The notes under the pieces: model-generated
Told to the model about the DNA's origin: nothing
What the model saw: only the letters and a program-made list of their open reading frames with translations
Databases searched by the model: none
Position numbers and translations under genes: made by a program
Assembly: GCF_021483235.1 (NCBI RefSeq)
Contig: NZ_JAKEEC010000013.1
Location: forward strand, 1-64,000
Direction: 5' to 3'
Origin: Arthrobacter alkaliphilus
Lineage (GTDB): Bacteria; Actinomycetota; Actinomycetes; Actinomycetales; Micrococcaceae
Length of the DNA stretch: 64,000 bases
Part shown: piece after piece, positions 1-8,135 of the stretch
How the letters are laid out: every line of letters starts with the position of its first letter
How positions within the stretch are numbered: position 1 is the first letter of the stretch

Positions 1-95
1 GCACTGGCGGCAAGACCGGCAAGCACGGTGACGGAAGCGGCGACGGCCTCCACGGCCGCCGTGCTTTCCGCACCCCAGACTGTCCTTCGATCCAT
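1..95 (-). CDS. N-terminal fragment of an unknown, possibly membrane or exported protein
   Basis: Read on the minus strand from an ATG at 95, the frame stays open to the window edge for 31 residues. It starts MDRRTVWGAE and then becomes alanine/valine rich (VAASVTVLAGLAAS), like the beginning of a signal peptide or membrane segment. A G-rich stretch (GAGGGTGGGGGT) sits just upstream and could act as ribosome binding site. Too little is present to name a family, and the start is uncertain. Confidence 0.35.
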   Translation of the reverse strand, partial: MDRRTVWGAESTAAVEAVAASVTVLAGLAAS

Positions 96-264
96 ACCCC
101 CACCCTCACACGAGGCACCGACAATTTAGCGTCCAAGGGGCCCCCGCCCGGAAAATTCCCCGAAAAAACCCCAAGAACACGGTCGCGGACCGCGACCAAG
201 GAGCTAGGGGACGAGCGTCCGGAAAGACTAACTGAAGAGACGCCGTGCCTCGAGGTTCCCGCCT

Positions 265-732
265 TCAGAGGGCGAGCGGCCGGAGCTGGAGAGGGGCTGG
301 GAGCTGGCCGGTCTCGTAGTACGACGCGAACACCTCAGCGGCCTCGGATGCTGAAAACACCTCGGACGCGGCCACGCGCGCCTCACATCCGTCCCATGGA
401 ATGACGACCTCGGGTGGCAGGGCCAAGCCATTACTTCCGGCGCGACCCACGACAAAGTGCGCAGGGTCATGACGTTCTTGCTCGAGCCGCCGAAGTTCAA
501 GAGTCATCGCTTTCACCGAGCCTGCCGCCTGAATGTACTCTTGTGGCGATTCAGTGAGATCGACACGCTCGAACGGGATGCCGCTGGGAAGCTTCCAGAG
601 GCTAAGCGAGTAGCGAACCACGCCGTCGAGGAGACCGAGCCGCTGCTCGATCAACTCCCGAGGCGCCAACACCGGATCTTTGAGCTCGCCATGAACCCGG
701 CCGTTCATTGTGAGCGCGTGGGTTACATTCAT
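265..732 (-). CDS. hypothetical protein, 155 aa
   Basis: This open frame has codon use like its neighbours. ATG at 732 follows a GAGGG motif by a few bases; a GTG directly upstream at 735 is an alternative start. The protein is soluble and mildly acidic, with a central helical stretch (residues about 65-90, rich in L, E and R) and an acidic/aromatic C-terminal part (ASEAAEVFASYYETG). I see no signal peptide, membrane segment or catalytic motif and do not recognise the family. It lies downstream of, and on the same strand as, the acVLRF1 gene, separated by about 220 bp of repeat-containing DNA, so co-transcription is possible but unproven. Confidence 0.65.
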   Translation of the reverse strand: MNVTHALTMNGRVHGELKDPVLAPRELIEQRLGLLDGVVRYSLSLWKLPSGIPFERVDLTESPQEYIQAAGSVKAMTLELRRLEQERHDPAHFVVGRAGSNGLALPPEVVIPWDGCEARVAASEVFSASEAAEVFASYYETGQLPAPLQLRPLAL

Positions 733-880
733 CACGGGACCCTCACTTGCGACGTGGGCGTGATCGTTATCGGCATGCCCTTAAGCATCACAGCTGCAGG
801 AACCGAGCTGGGTGAAGTACTCGTGCTGGTACCCGGGGTCGGGGAAGCGCCGCAACTGCCCGCCCTGCCCCCGCACGACT

Positions 881-910
881 AGGACCCGCACCCCCAGGAC
901 CCGCACCCCC
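881..910. repeat. 15-bp direct tandem repeat, two copies
   Basis: The unit AGGACCCGCACCCCC occurs at 881-895 and again at 896-910, followed by a partial third copy (AGGGCCCCC). It lies in the noncoding gap between the hypothetical protein and the acVLRF1 gene. It looks like a slippage duplication; no function is evident. Confidence 0.8.
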
Positions 911-951
911 AGGGCCCCCAACCCCTGCACAGGCCGTTCCAGCGTCGCAGC

Positions 952-1656
952 CTACCTCGGCGGATCAGTGACCTCGATGCGCACCGCGCACGCATCTGCG
1001 GCAGCCTTCCGCAGCACGGTTGTGTTGGGGTCGGCTACTGCCAGGAACGGGAGCCTCGTCCGCGACGCGTATTCCTTCAACGCCTTTTCTTCCAGGACAG
1101 CTGCTGACAGGGCGGCGTCTCCGCCCAGCACGAGATATTCAATTGGGTGCCCGGCAAACACCCCTGCGGCATAACCGGCCACGGCTTCCGTCAGGGCGTT
1201 TGCCTGGTTCTCGCGACGACGGGCAAAGCGCTGTTGCGAGGATCCGCCCGCCGCCGAGCGCGACTGCACGTAGCGGGAACCCGATTTGGACGCGGCCAGC
1301 ATGCCGCCGCTCGCGACCCCCACTGCATAGCCGCCCCGCCGCAACAGGATGATCCCAAGCTGCCGTTCCTGCGAAGCGAGCGAGGCCAAACGCTCCACCG
1401 AGTTGCTTCCCCTGCCGGGCCGTCCATCAACGGGCCATGGTGCGCGTAGCAGAGCGGTCGCGCCGTCGGCGGCCCGCAGCACGACGCCGTCGGCGGCCCG
1501 CAACAAGACGCCTTCGTCGTCGAGATCCTCCCGCAGCGCGCCATGGCTCGCGGCGAAGCGCTCCACCCAGCCGGCCAGCCTGGGCCCGGCGACGAAGGCC
1601 GTCCGGGCGGCCGGCACGGCTTGCTTGCCGGCTGAGCCGTGCGCTGGGGTCTCCAC
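952..1656 (-). CDS. acVLRF1-family peptidyl-tRNA hydrolase / ribosome rescue factor
   Basis: This 234-aa protein resembles the actinobacterial VLRF1 family, related to eukaryotic Vms1/ANKZF1 and to eRF1, whose members release nascent chains from tRNA on stalled 50S subunits. The diagnostic segment is at residues 126-151: GSRYVQSRSAAGG followed by SSQQRFARRRENQ, with the glycine-rich loop and glutamine that in Vms1/eRF1 drive peptidyl-tRNA hydrolysis. The C-terminal half (EYLVLGGDAAL, LPFLAVADPN) fits the eRF1-like fold. Start is GTG at 1656, eight bases after AAGGAG. The N-terminal region carries an in-frame 24-bp tandem duplication, giving two VLRAADG units. The gene is divergent from rarA. 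The family call rests on the motif; activity is inferred. Confidence 0.82.
   Translation of the reverse strand: METPAHGSAGKQAVPAARTAFVAGPRLAGWVERFAASHGALREDLDDEGVLLRAADGVVLRAADGATALLRAPWPVDGRPGRGSNSVERLASLASQERQLGIILLRRGGYAVGVASGGMLAASKSGSRYVQSRSAAGGSSQQRFARRRENQANALTEAVAGYAAGVFAGHPIEYLVLGGDAALSAAVLEEKALKEYASRTRLPFLAVADPNTTVLRKAAADACAVRIEVTDPPR
1462..1509. repeat. 24-bp tandem duplication inside the acVLRF1 gene
   Basis: Two consecutive 24-bp units (1462-1485 and 1486-1509) are nearly identical and keep the reading frame, encoding two copies of an octapeptide (VLLRAADG / VVLRAADG) near residues 50-65. The second copy differs at two bases, so the duplication is recent or constrained. Confidence 0.8.
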
Positions 1657-1697
1657 GTCGATGTCTCCTTAGCTGGAATCATGAGTAGCCTATCCAT

Positions 1698-3176
1698 GTG
1701 GAAGATCTCTTTGGTGCCGGGGCGGACAACGCCGGGGCGGACAACGTCGACGACGACGGCGGCCAGCCGGATTCGGGCCGCGTCGAAGCAGGCCATGCGG
1801 CGTCGCAGCGGAGCCCTTTGGCTGTCCGCATGAGGCCCAGGACGCTCGACGACGTCGTGGGACAGCAGCATCTTCTTGGCCAAGGTTCGCCGCTCCGGCA
1901 GCTCGCAGCCGGGGCTGACGCAGCCGGTCCTGCCGGTCCCAGTTCCGTCATCTTGTGGGGACCGCCGGGAACAGGCAAGACCACGCTCGCGCATGTCATC
2001 GCGAGGGGACCGGGCCGGAAGTTCGTCGAGTTGTCGGCGATCACCGCGGGCGTGAAGGACGTCCGGCGCGTTATGGACGAAGCGCTCACCGCCCGTGACC
2101 TTTACCGGACCACCACTGTGCTGTTCCTGGATGAGATCCACCGCTTCAACAAGGCACAGCAGGACGCTTTGCTTCCCGGCGTCGAGAACCGCTGGGTGGT
2201 CCTCGTCGCAGCTACGACCGAAAACCCGTCGTTCTCGGTGGTATCGCCGCTGCTTTCGCGGTCCCTCCTGCTCACCCTGAAGCCGCTCACGGACGGCGAT
2301 ATCGAAGCCCTCCTGCAGCGCGCAGTTGCCGATGCCCGCGGCCTTGCAGGGGGAGTAGAGCTCACCCCTGAAGCACTGGAGCATCTGGTCCGACTGTCCG
2401 GCGGAGACGCCCGCCGCGCGCTCACCGCGCTTGAGGCCGCGGCCGGCGTCGCGTACGGGGACCGGAGGCACAACGGCGACGCGTCGGAAGATGCACCTGA
2501 AGAAGAAGGCCTAGCCGGCGACGGCGCCCCCGAGGCACCGGTGGTCGTCGAACTCCGCCATACAGAGCGGGCCTTGGACGTGGCTGCCGTCCGCTACGAC
2601 CGCGCCGGTGACCAGCACTACGATGTCGCCAGCGCATTCATCAAGTCCATCCGCGGCTCGGACGTCGATGCGGCCCTCCACTACCTGGCCCGCATGCTCG
2701 AGGCCGGCGAGGACCCGCGCTTTGTGGCCCGCCGGATTGTCATTTCGGCGGCCGAGGACATCGGCATGGCCGATCCGACGGCGCTGCAGACCGCCGTCGC
2801 CGCCGCCCAGGCAGTGCAATTGATCGGAATGCCGGAAGGCCGGATCATCCTCGCCGAAGCCGTGGTGCACCTGGCCACGGCGCCCAAGTCAAACGCCGCC
2901 TATATGGGCATCAACAAGGCCATCGCCGATGTCCGCGCGGGGATGGGGGTCGGAATTCCGGCGCACCTGCGTGACGCGCACTACCAAGGAGCAAAGGGCC
3001 TGGGGCACGGCCAAGGCTACAAGTACGCCCACGATGCCCCGCACGGTGTCGCCACCCAGCAGTACCCCCCGGATGACCTGGTCGGCAGGGACTACTACGA
3101 GCCCACGGCAAACGGCGCCGAACGGGACATTGCTCCGAGGCTTGAGCGGCTGCGCAGGATTATCCGGGGCAAGTAG
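1698..3176 (+). CDS. rarA: replication-associated recombination protein A (AAA+ ATPase)
   Basis: RarA/MgsA/WRNIP1-family clamp-loader-like ATPase acting at stalled replication forks. At 492 aa it is slightly long for the family. Walker A GPPGTGKT is at 88-95, Walker [11 protein letters not shown] at about 142-151, sensor 1 is in AATTENPSF, and the C-terminal tetramerisation domain contains [11 protein letters not shown] and [11 protein letters not shown] at 1698 gives the typical MEDLFG beginning, used by the family for SSB/fork contacts. Two local additions stand out: GADNAGADN near the N-terminus from a 15-bp duplication (about 1714-1745), and an acidic low-complexity insert around residues 257-285 (EDAPEEEG). 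It is divergent from acVLRF1. Confidence 0.95.
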   Translation: MEDLFGAGADNAGADNVDDDGGQPDSGRVEAGHAASQRSPLAVRMRPRTLDDVVGQQHLLGQGSPLRQLAAGADAAGPAGPSSVILWGPPGTGKTTLAHVIARGPGRKFVELSAITAGVKDVRRVMDEALTARDLYRTTTVLFLDEIHRFNKAQQDALLPGVENRWVVLVAATTENPSFSVVSPLLSRSLLLTLKPLTDGDIEALLQRAVADARGLAGGVELTPEALEHLVRLSGGDARRALTALEAAAGVAYGDRRHNGDASEDAPEEEGLAGDGAPEAPVVVELRHTERALDVAAVRYDRAGDQHYDVASAFIKSIRGSDVDAALHYLARMLEAGEDPRFVARRIVISAAEDIGMADPTALQTAVAAAQAVQLIGMPEGRIILAEAVVHLATAPKSNAAYMGINKAIADVRAGMGVGIPAHLRDAHYQGAKGLGHGQGYKYAHDAPHGVATQQYPPDDLVGRDYYEPTANGAERDIAPRLERLRRIIRGK

Positions 3177-3346
3177 CTGCCGTGCTAGGATGGATGTTTG
3201 TCTGGCAAGGCGCGGACGCACAATCCATCACATTCCAATGGGTGGGCCTGTGCCCTGCGCCCCGTAGCAAAAGGCAGCGGTTGGCCGATGCTCTCCCTCA
3301 TGGAGGCCAGTAACACTGACACACCGCAAATATTGGAAGGACACAA

Positions 3347-3973
3347 GTGGCTAACAACACTCGTGCTCGCCGTACCGCACGCCTTTCGCGTGCACTCGGC
3401 ATCGCTCTGACTCCCAAGGCAGCCAAGTACATGGAGCGCCGTCCGTACGGCCCCGGTGAACACGGCCGTGCCCGCAAGAAGCAGGACTCCGACTACGCCG
3501 TTCGTCTGCGCGAAAAGCAGCGTCTGCGCGCCCAGTACGGCATCCGCGAAGCCCAGATGACCCGTGCCTTCGAAGAAGCACGCCGTACCAAGGGCCTGAC
3601 CGGTGAAAACCTGATCGAACAGCTCGAAATGCGCCTCGACGCCCTCGTGCTGCGTGCCGGCTTCGCCCGCACCATCGCCCAGGCCCGCCAGCTGGTTGTG
3701 CACCGCCACATCCTCGTTGACGGCGTCCGCGTGGACCGCCCGTCGTTCCGCGTTGGTGAAGGCCAGCTCATCCACGTTCACAGCCGCAGCGAAGTCATGG
3801 CTCCGTTCCAGGTCGCCGCTGCAGGTGCGCACCGCGATGTCCTGCCCCAGGTTCCGGCCTACCTGGACGTCAAGCTTGACGCCCTGCAGGCACGCCTGGT
3901 TCGTCGCCCGAAGCGCTCCGAGGTCCCCGTGACCTGCGAAGAGCAGCTCGTGGTCGAATTCTACGCTCGCTGA
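3347..3973 (+). CDS. rpsD: 30S ribosomal protein S4
   Basis: The 208-aa primary-assembly 16S rRNA-binding protein S4. It starts [18 protein letters not shown] and carries the S4 RNA-binding domain (about residues 98-160: [27 protein letters not shown]). The N-terminal zinc-binding cysteines present in some S4 proteins are absent, as in other zinc-free (C-) paralogues. GTG at 3347 follows GGAAGGACACAA. The gene stands alone between rarA and a strong terminator. The 170 bp upstream contains a possible extended -10 (TGCTAGGAT, 3183-3191) without an obvious -35. Confidence 0.97.
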   Translation: MANNTRARRTARLSRALGIALTPKAAKYMERRPYGPGEHGRARKKQDSDYAVRLREKQRLRAQYGIREAQMTRAFEEARRTKGLTGENLIEQLEMRLDALVLRAGFARTIAQARQLVVHRHILVDGVRVDRPSFRVGEGQLIHVHSRSEVMAPFQVAAAGAHRDVLPQVPAYLDVKLDALQARLVRRPKRSEVPVTCEEQLVVEFYAR

Positions 3974-3986
3974 TTCAGCAAGCACC

Positions 3987-4026
3987 TACAAAGAAGCCCG
4001 TGGCACGCGCCGCGGGCTTCTTTGTA
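3987..4026 (+). terminator. rpsD intrinsic terminator
   Basis: A 14-bp perfect inverted repeat (TACAAAGAAGCCCG at 3987-4000 and CGGGCTTCTTTGTA at 4013-4026) surrounds a 12-nt loop, 13 bp after the rpsD stop. The GC core flanked by an A-rich left arm and T-rich right arm makes it work on either strand. Confidence 0.9.
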
Positions 4027-4117
4027 TGTAAGGTACTTGGGGAAGCCACGCCGGGCGCGCCTGTGTAGAACCACACGGCGCCAGCGGCAACGCACAAATG
4101 CTAGGAGATGAGTGTCC

Positions 4118-4492
4118 ATGACTGGTGGCGATATTGCAGGCCTGATCGCGGCCGGAGTTTTCGCGCTCCTTGTGCTGCTTTTGGCCGTACCGATCCTCAA
4201 GCTCGGACGCGTCTTCGATGAGGTCCGCACCTCCATCCGTTCCCTGAGCGACGGAGCAACGCCCCTCATGGATGAGGTGACGGCCACCGTTTCCACCACC
4301 AACCAGCAGCTGCAAAAGGTGGATGGCATCACCTCGAACGTTTCCGACGCGTCAGCGAACATCTCGGCGTTGTCCTCGCTGGTGGCCGCAACAGTCGGTT
4401 CGCCGCTTATCAAGGTGGCAGCGTTTAGTTATGGAGTGCGTTCGGCTTTTGCCTCCCGCCGTAAACCGAGCAGCGGCCGCCGCAGCCGCTGA
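4118..4492 (+). CDS. DUF948-type small membrane protein
   Basis: This 124-aa protein has one N-terminal membrane segment (residues about 6-27, IAGLIAAGVFALLVLLLAVPIL). A helical extracytoplasmic or cytoplasmic stalk follows with repeated T/S/V pattern (MDEVTATVSTTNQQLQKVDGITSNVSDASANI), as in DUF948 proteins, and a basic C-terminus. AGGAG at 4103 is 10 nt before ATG 4118; GTG 4112 is a less well spaced alternative. It lies between rpsD and alaS with the following small protein, an arrangement common in Micrococcales. Function unknown. Confidence 0.8.
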   Translation: MTGGDIAGLIAAGVFALLVLLLAVPILKLGRVFDEVRTSIRSLSDGATPLMDEVTATVSTTNQQLQKVDGITSNVSDASANISALSSLVAATVGSPLIKVAAFSYGVRSAFASRRKPSSGRRSR

Positions 4493-4516
4493 ATCCATCC
4501 CGAAGTCAGGAACACC

Positions 4517-4747
4517 GTGAAAAGAATTGTCTGGATGGGGATCGGCGTGGCAATCGGAGTCATCGCCTTCCGCAAGATCACCCAAGCACAGTCCGCGCTT
4601 GGTCCCGAAGGCCTGAACCGTGCCGTTGCGCGGCTGGCCGACGGCGTGTACGACTTCGCCGACGCCGTCCGCGCCGGAATGAATGAACGCGAAGTCGACC
4701 TCAGGTCCGCGCTCGGCATCGTGGAGTCCGACGCCGGCAGGCGCTAG
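4517..4747 (+). CDS. conserved small membrane-associated protein, 76 aa
   Basis: The protein starts with a short hydrophobic segment (MKRIVWMGIGVAIGVIAF). Next come an amphipathic part with QAQSALGPEGLNRAV and an acidic helix ending ALGIVESDAGRR. GTG at 4517 lies 24 bp after the DUF948 gene, so the two are probably co-transcribed. I know it only as a conserved neighbour of alaS in Arthrobacter-type genomes; no function can be read from the sequence. Confidence 0.75.
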   Translation: MKRIVWMGIGVAIGVIAFRKITQAQSALGPEGLNRAVARLADGVYDFADAVRAGMNEREVDLRSALGIVESDAGRR

Positions 4748-4866
4748 CCGCCGCGGTTCGCCCGAGCGGCCCCAACAGGGCAGAATTAGAAGCTGCGGCA
4801 ATGGCGCATGCCAGAACCGCGCACAAACTCACGTGCAGTGAATTGAGAAGGGTAAGTAATCAGCTA

Positions 4867-7545
4867 ATGAAGTCGCACGAGATCACCAAACGCTGGGTGG
4901 ACTTTTTTGTCAGCAAGGGCCACACCGCCGTTCCCTCAGCCTCGCTCGTATCCAGCGACCCCTCCCTGCTCTTCACTGTGGCCGGCATGGTTCCGTTCAT
5001 CCCTTACCTGACCGCCCGCGAGGAGCCGCCCTTCACCCGGGCCACGAGCGTCCAGAAGTGCATCCGCACCGGCGACATCGAGGAAGTGGGCAAGACCGCC
5101 CGCCACGGCACCTTCTTCCAGATGTGCGGAAACTTCTCCTTCGGGGACTACTTCAAGGAAGACGCCATCAAGTTCGCCTTCGAACTGCTCACCAAGAGCG
5201 TCGACGACGGCGGCTACGGACTCGACGTCGACCGCCTCTGGGTGACCGTCTACGAAGAAGACGACGAAGCCCAGGAGCTGTGGCTCAAGAACACCGGCAT
5301 CCCCGCGTCGCGCATCCAGCGGATGGGCAAGGCGGACAACTACTGGTCCACCGGGCAGCCCGGCCCTGCGGGCCCGTGTTCGGAAATCTACTACGACCGG
5401 GGACCGGCGTATGGCGCCGAAGGCGGCCCCATCGCGGACGAAAACCGCTACATCGAAATCTGGAACCTTGTGTTCATGCAGTACCAGATCGAGAACGTCC
5501 GCTCGAAGGTGGACTTCGACATCGTTGGCGAACTGCCCAAGAAGAACATCGATACCGGCCTCGGCATGGAGCGCCTCGCGATGATCCTGCAGGGCGTTGA
5601 AAACATGTACGAAACGGACCAGGTCCGTCCCGTCATCGACAAGGCAGCGGCTTTGTCCGGCAAGGAATACACCTCCGCCGAGTCCGCTGACGACCCGCAC
5701 CACACGGACGATGTCCGGATGCGCGTCGTCGCCGACCACATCCGTTCGGCCCTCATGCTGATCTCCGACGGCGTTTCCCCGTCCAACGAAGGCCGTGGCT
5801 ACGTCCTGCGCCGGCTTATCCGCCGTGCCGTCCGTGCCATGCGCCTGCTCGGTGTCGAGGAAGCTTGCCTCCCGCAATTGCTCCCGGCTTCCCGCGACGC
5901 CATGAAGGGTGTCTACCCCGTGGTGGAGACCGACTTCGAGCGCATCAGCCGCATCGCCTATGCCGAAGAAAAGGCCTTCCTGCGCACCATCGCCTCCGGT
6001 ACGGCACGCCTTGAGGAAGCAGTGGTGCTCTCCAAGGCCGCCGGCAAGCCGCTGTCCGGCGAGGATGCCTTCACCCTGCACGACACCTACGGATTCCCGA
6101 TCGATCTGACCCTCGAAATGGCAGAAGAGGCCGGTCTGAAGGTCGACGAGGCCGAATTCCGTAACCTCATGCTTGAACAGCGCCAGCGGGCCCAGGCGGA
6201 TGCCAAGGCCAAGAAGGGCGGACACGCCGATGTCTCGGCCTTCCAGGAGCTCCTGGCCGAAGGCGAGACAGTCTTCACGGGCTACACCGAGTTGGAAGGC
6301 GAAGCGCGGGTCCGCGGCATCGTCAGCTCCGGCCAGCGTGTTGCCCACGCCTCCACCGGCGACGAAATCGAGTTGGTGCTCAACGAGACCCCGTTCTACG
6401 CAGAGGCCGGTGGCCAGTCGGCCGACAAGGGGCTCATCACCGGTGACGGCTTCGTCGTCGAAGTCCTCGACGTCCAGCGCCCCGTGAAAGGCCTGAGCGT
6501 CCACAAGGCGATCGTCCGTGAGGGCGAGATCGCTTCGGACGCCTTGGTGCGCGCCGCCGTCGACCGCGAACGCCGCCACGCTGCGGAGCAGGCCCACACG
6601 GGCACGCACATCGTGCACGCCGCCCTCCACCAGATCCTCGGCCCGGAGGCGACCCAGCGGGGCTCCTTCAATAAGGCCGGCTACCTTCGCTTCGACTTCG
6701 CCTGGGGCGAGGGGCTGAGCGCGGCCACGAAGTCCGAGATCGAAGAGGTCTCGAACATCGCCATCCGCAACAACTTCCAGGTGGACACGAAGATCATGGG
6801 CCTCGCGGAGGCGAAGGCACTCGGCGCCATGGCCCTCTTCGGCGAAAACTACGGCAGCGAAGTCCGGGTTGTGGAGATCGACGGCGCGTGGTCCCGCGAA
6901 CTCTGCGGTGGAACCCACGTGGCCAACACCTCCTTGATCGGGAGCCTGTCGCTGCTCGGCGAGCAGTCCGTGGGTTCGGGAAACCGCCGCGTGGAAGCCT
7001 TCGTCGGCCTTGACGCTTTCCGGCACCTCGCAGCCGAGCGCGCCTTGGTCACCGAGCTGACGGAGATGCTCAAGGTCCCCTCGGGCCAGCTGGCGGACCG
7101 GATCTCGAGCACCTTGGCCAAGCTCAAAGCTACAGAAAAGGAACTCGAGCGCCTCCGCAAGGAGCAGCTGACCGCGGCGGCTGCGAACCTCGTTGCGACG
7201 GCCCGGGACGCCGCAGGCGTCCGGGTGGTGGCGCACGACGCCGGCCAGGTCGGCGGAGCGGACGACCTCCGCAGCCTCGCCATGGACCTCCGCAACCGGC
7301 TGGGCTCCGACGCTTCCACGGTAGCCGTGGCCGGAGTCAGCAACGATCGCCCGGTCATCATCGTGGCCACCAACGAGGCCGCGCGCGACGCGGGCGTCAA
7401 GGCGGGCGCGCTGGTCCGCGTGGCTGCAGGAATCCTCGGCGGTGGCGGCGGCGGCAAGGATGATGTCGCCCAAGGCGGCGGAACCGACGCCGCGAAGATC
7501 GCACCGGCCCTTGAGGCCGTTGTGGACGCGATTGCCAAGCGCTGA
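4867..7545 (+). CDS. alaS: alanine--tRNA ligase
   Basis: Class II alanyl-tRNA synthetase, 892 aa from ATG 4867 (MKSHEITKRWVDFF), the usual family start. An upstream in-frame ATG at 4801 would add an atypical extension. Catalytic core motifs include the motif 2 region RHGTFFQMCGNFSFGDYF and GLGMERLAMILQG. The editing domain has HTGTHIVHAALHQILG (HxxxH) and the downstream CGGTH zinc ligands at ELCGGTHVANT. The C-terminal C-Ala/DHHA1 domain ends with a glycine-rich loop (GGGGGGKDDVAQGGG). It is followed after 2 bp by ruvX. Confidence 0.97.
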   Translation: MKSHEITKRWVDFFVSKGHTAVPSASLVSSDPSLLFTVAGMVPFIPYLTAREEPPFTRATSVQKCIRTGDIEEVGKTARHGTFFQMCGNFSFGDYFKEDAIKFAFELLTKSVDDGGYGLDVDRLWVTVYEEDDEAQELWLKNTGIPASRIQRMGKADNYWSTGQPGPAGPCSEIYYDRGPAYGAEGGPIADENRYIEIWNLVFMQYQIENVRSKVDFDIVGELPKKNIDTGLGMERLAMILQGVENMYETDQVRPVIDKAAALSGKEYTSAESADDPHHTDDVRMRVVADHIRSALMLISDGVSPSNEGRGYVLRRLIRRAVRAMRLLGVEEACLPQLLPASRDAMKGVYPVVETDFERISRIAYAEEKAFLRTIASGTARLEEAVVLSKAAGKPLSGEDAFTLHDTYGFPIDLTLEMAEEAGLKVDEAEFRNLMLEQRQRAQADAKAKKGGHADVSAFQELLAEGETVFTGYTELEGEARVRGIVSSGQRVAHASTGDEIELVLNETPFYAEAGGQSADKGLITGDGFVVEVLDVQRPVKGLSVHKAIVREGEIASDALVRAAVDRERRHAAEQAHTGTHIVHAALHQILGPEATQRGSFNKAGYLRFDFAWGEGLSAATKSEIEEVSNIAIRNNFQVDTKIMGLAEAKALGAMALFGENYGSEVRVVEIDGAWSRELCGGTHVANTSLIGSLSLLGEQSVGSGNRRVEAFVGLDAFRHLAAERALVTELTEMLKVPSGQLADRISSTLAKLKATEKELERLRKEQLTAAAANLVATARDAAGVRVVAHDAGQVGGADDLRSLAMDLRNRLGSDASTVAVAGVSNDRPVIIVATNEAARDAGVKAGALVRVAAGILGGGGGGKDDVAQGGGTDAAKIAPALEAVVDAIAKR

Positions 7546-7547
7546 TC

Positions 7548-8135
7548 TTGGAGGCCATTGCGAGCAACGCTGATTACCCGCGGGGCATCAAACTGGGGGT
7601 GGATGTCGGGACCGTCCGTGTGGGAGTTGCCATCTGCGATCCGGACGGGATCCTGGCAACGCCGTTCAAGACGGTAAGCAGGGACGCCAAGAAGAATTCG
7701 GACGTCGCAGTCATCGTGCGGCACGCCGCGGAGTTGGGCGTAGTTCAGATCTTCGTCGGGCTGCCGCGCACACTGAAGGGCGAGGAACGGGCGTCCGCCG
7801 TCATGGCAACCGACTACGCGGAGTTGCTCGCGGCTCAATTGCAAGCCCGTGGGCTTGAGGTTCCCGTCAACCTGGTGGACGAGCGCCTCAGTACCGTGAC
7901 GGCACACCGCAATCTGCACGAAGCTGGCATGAGCAGCAAGGATCATCGTAAAGTGGTGGATCAGGTCGCCGCTGCCGGAATTCTGCAGCACGCGATCGAC
8001 ATGCAAAAAGCCAGAGGTGCGGATGTGGGCAGGCGTGTGCAGGCGCCGATGCCACCCCAACACATCGACGGTGCCAGTGCGCCGCTGCCGGCCTCCGGCA
8101 TTGATCCACACTCTCCAACGAGGGGAAGACAATAG
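7548..8135 (+). CDS. ruvX: putative Holliday junction resolvase / pre-16S rRNA nuclease (YqgF)
   Basis: A 195-aa YqgF/RuvX protein with an RNase H-like fold. Motifs are KLGVDVGTVRVGVAICD (first catalytic Asp), IFVGLPRTLKGEE, VDERLSTVTAHRNL (catalytic Glu) and KVVDQVAAAGILQ (last Asp). Homologues mature 16S rRNA 5' ends and may cut recombination intermediates. The only in-frame start upstream of the conserved core is TTG 7548, with no separate Shine-Dalgarno; GGAGG lies just inside the frame at 7550-7554, so translation may couple to alaS termination. The C-terminal 35 residues are a low-complexity tail. It overlaps mltG by one base (TAGTG). Confidence 0.93.
   Translation: MEAIASNADYPRGIKLGVDVGTVRVGVAICDPDGILATPFKTVSRDAKKNSDVAVIVRHAAELGVVQIFVGLPRTLKGEERASAVMATDYAELLAAQLQARGLEVPVNLVDERLSTVTAHRNLHEAGMSSKDHRKVVDQVAAAGILQHAIDMQKARGADVGRRVQAPMPPQHIDGASAPLPASGIDPHSPTRGRQ

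Noticed and set aside
1191..2471. 426-codon minus-strand frame spanning acVLRF1 and rarA
   Set aside because: It runs antisense to rarA and out of frame through acVLRF1, both of which show real family motifs.
4748..4866. T-box leader upstream of alaS
   Set aside because: The gap is short, with no T-box sequence or specifier stem; only leuS has a regulatory leader here.
4936..7473. 845-codon minus-strand frame opposite alaS
   Set aside because: Antisense shadow of a certain gene, with repetitive D/V/G/E composition typical of such shadows.
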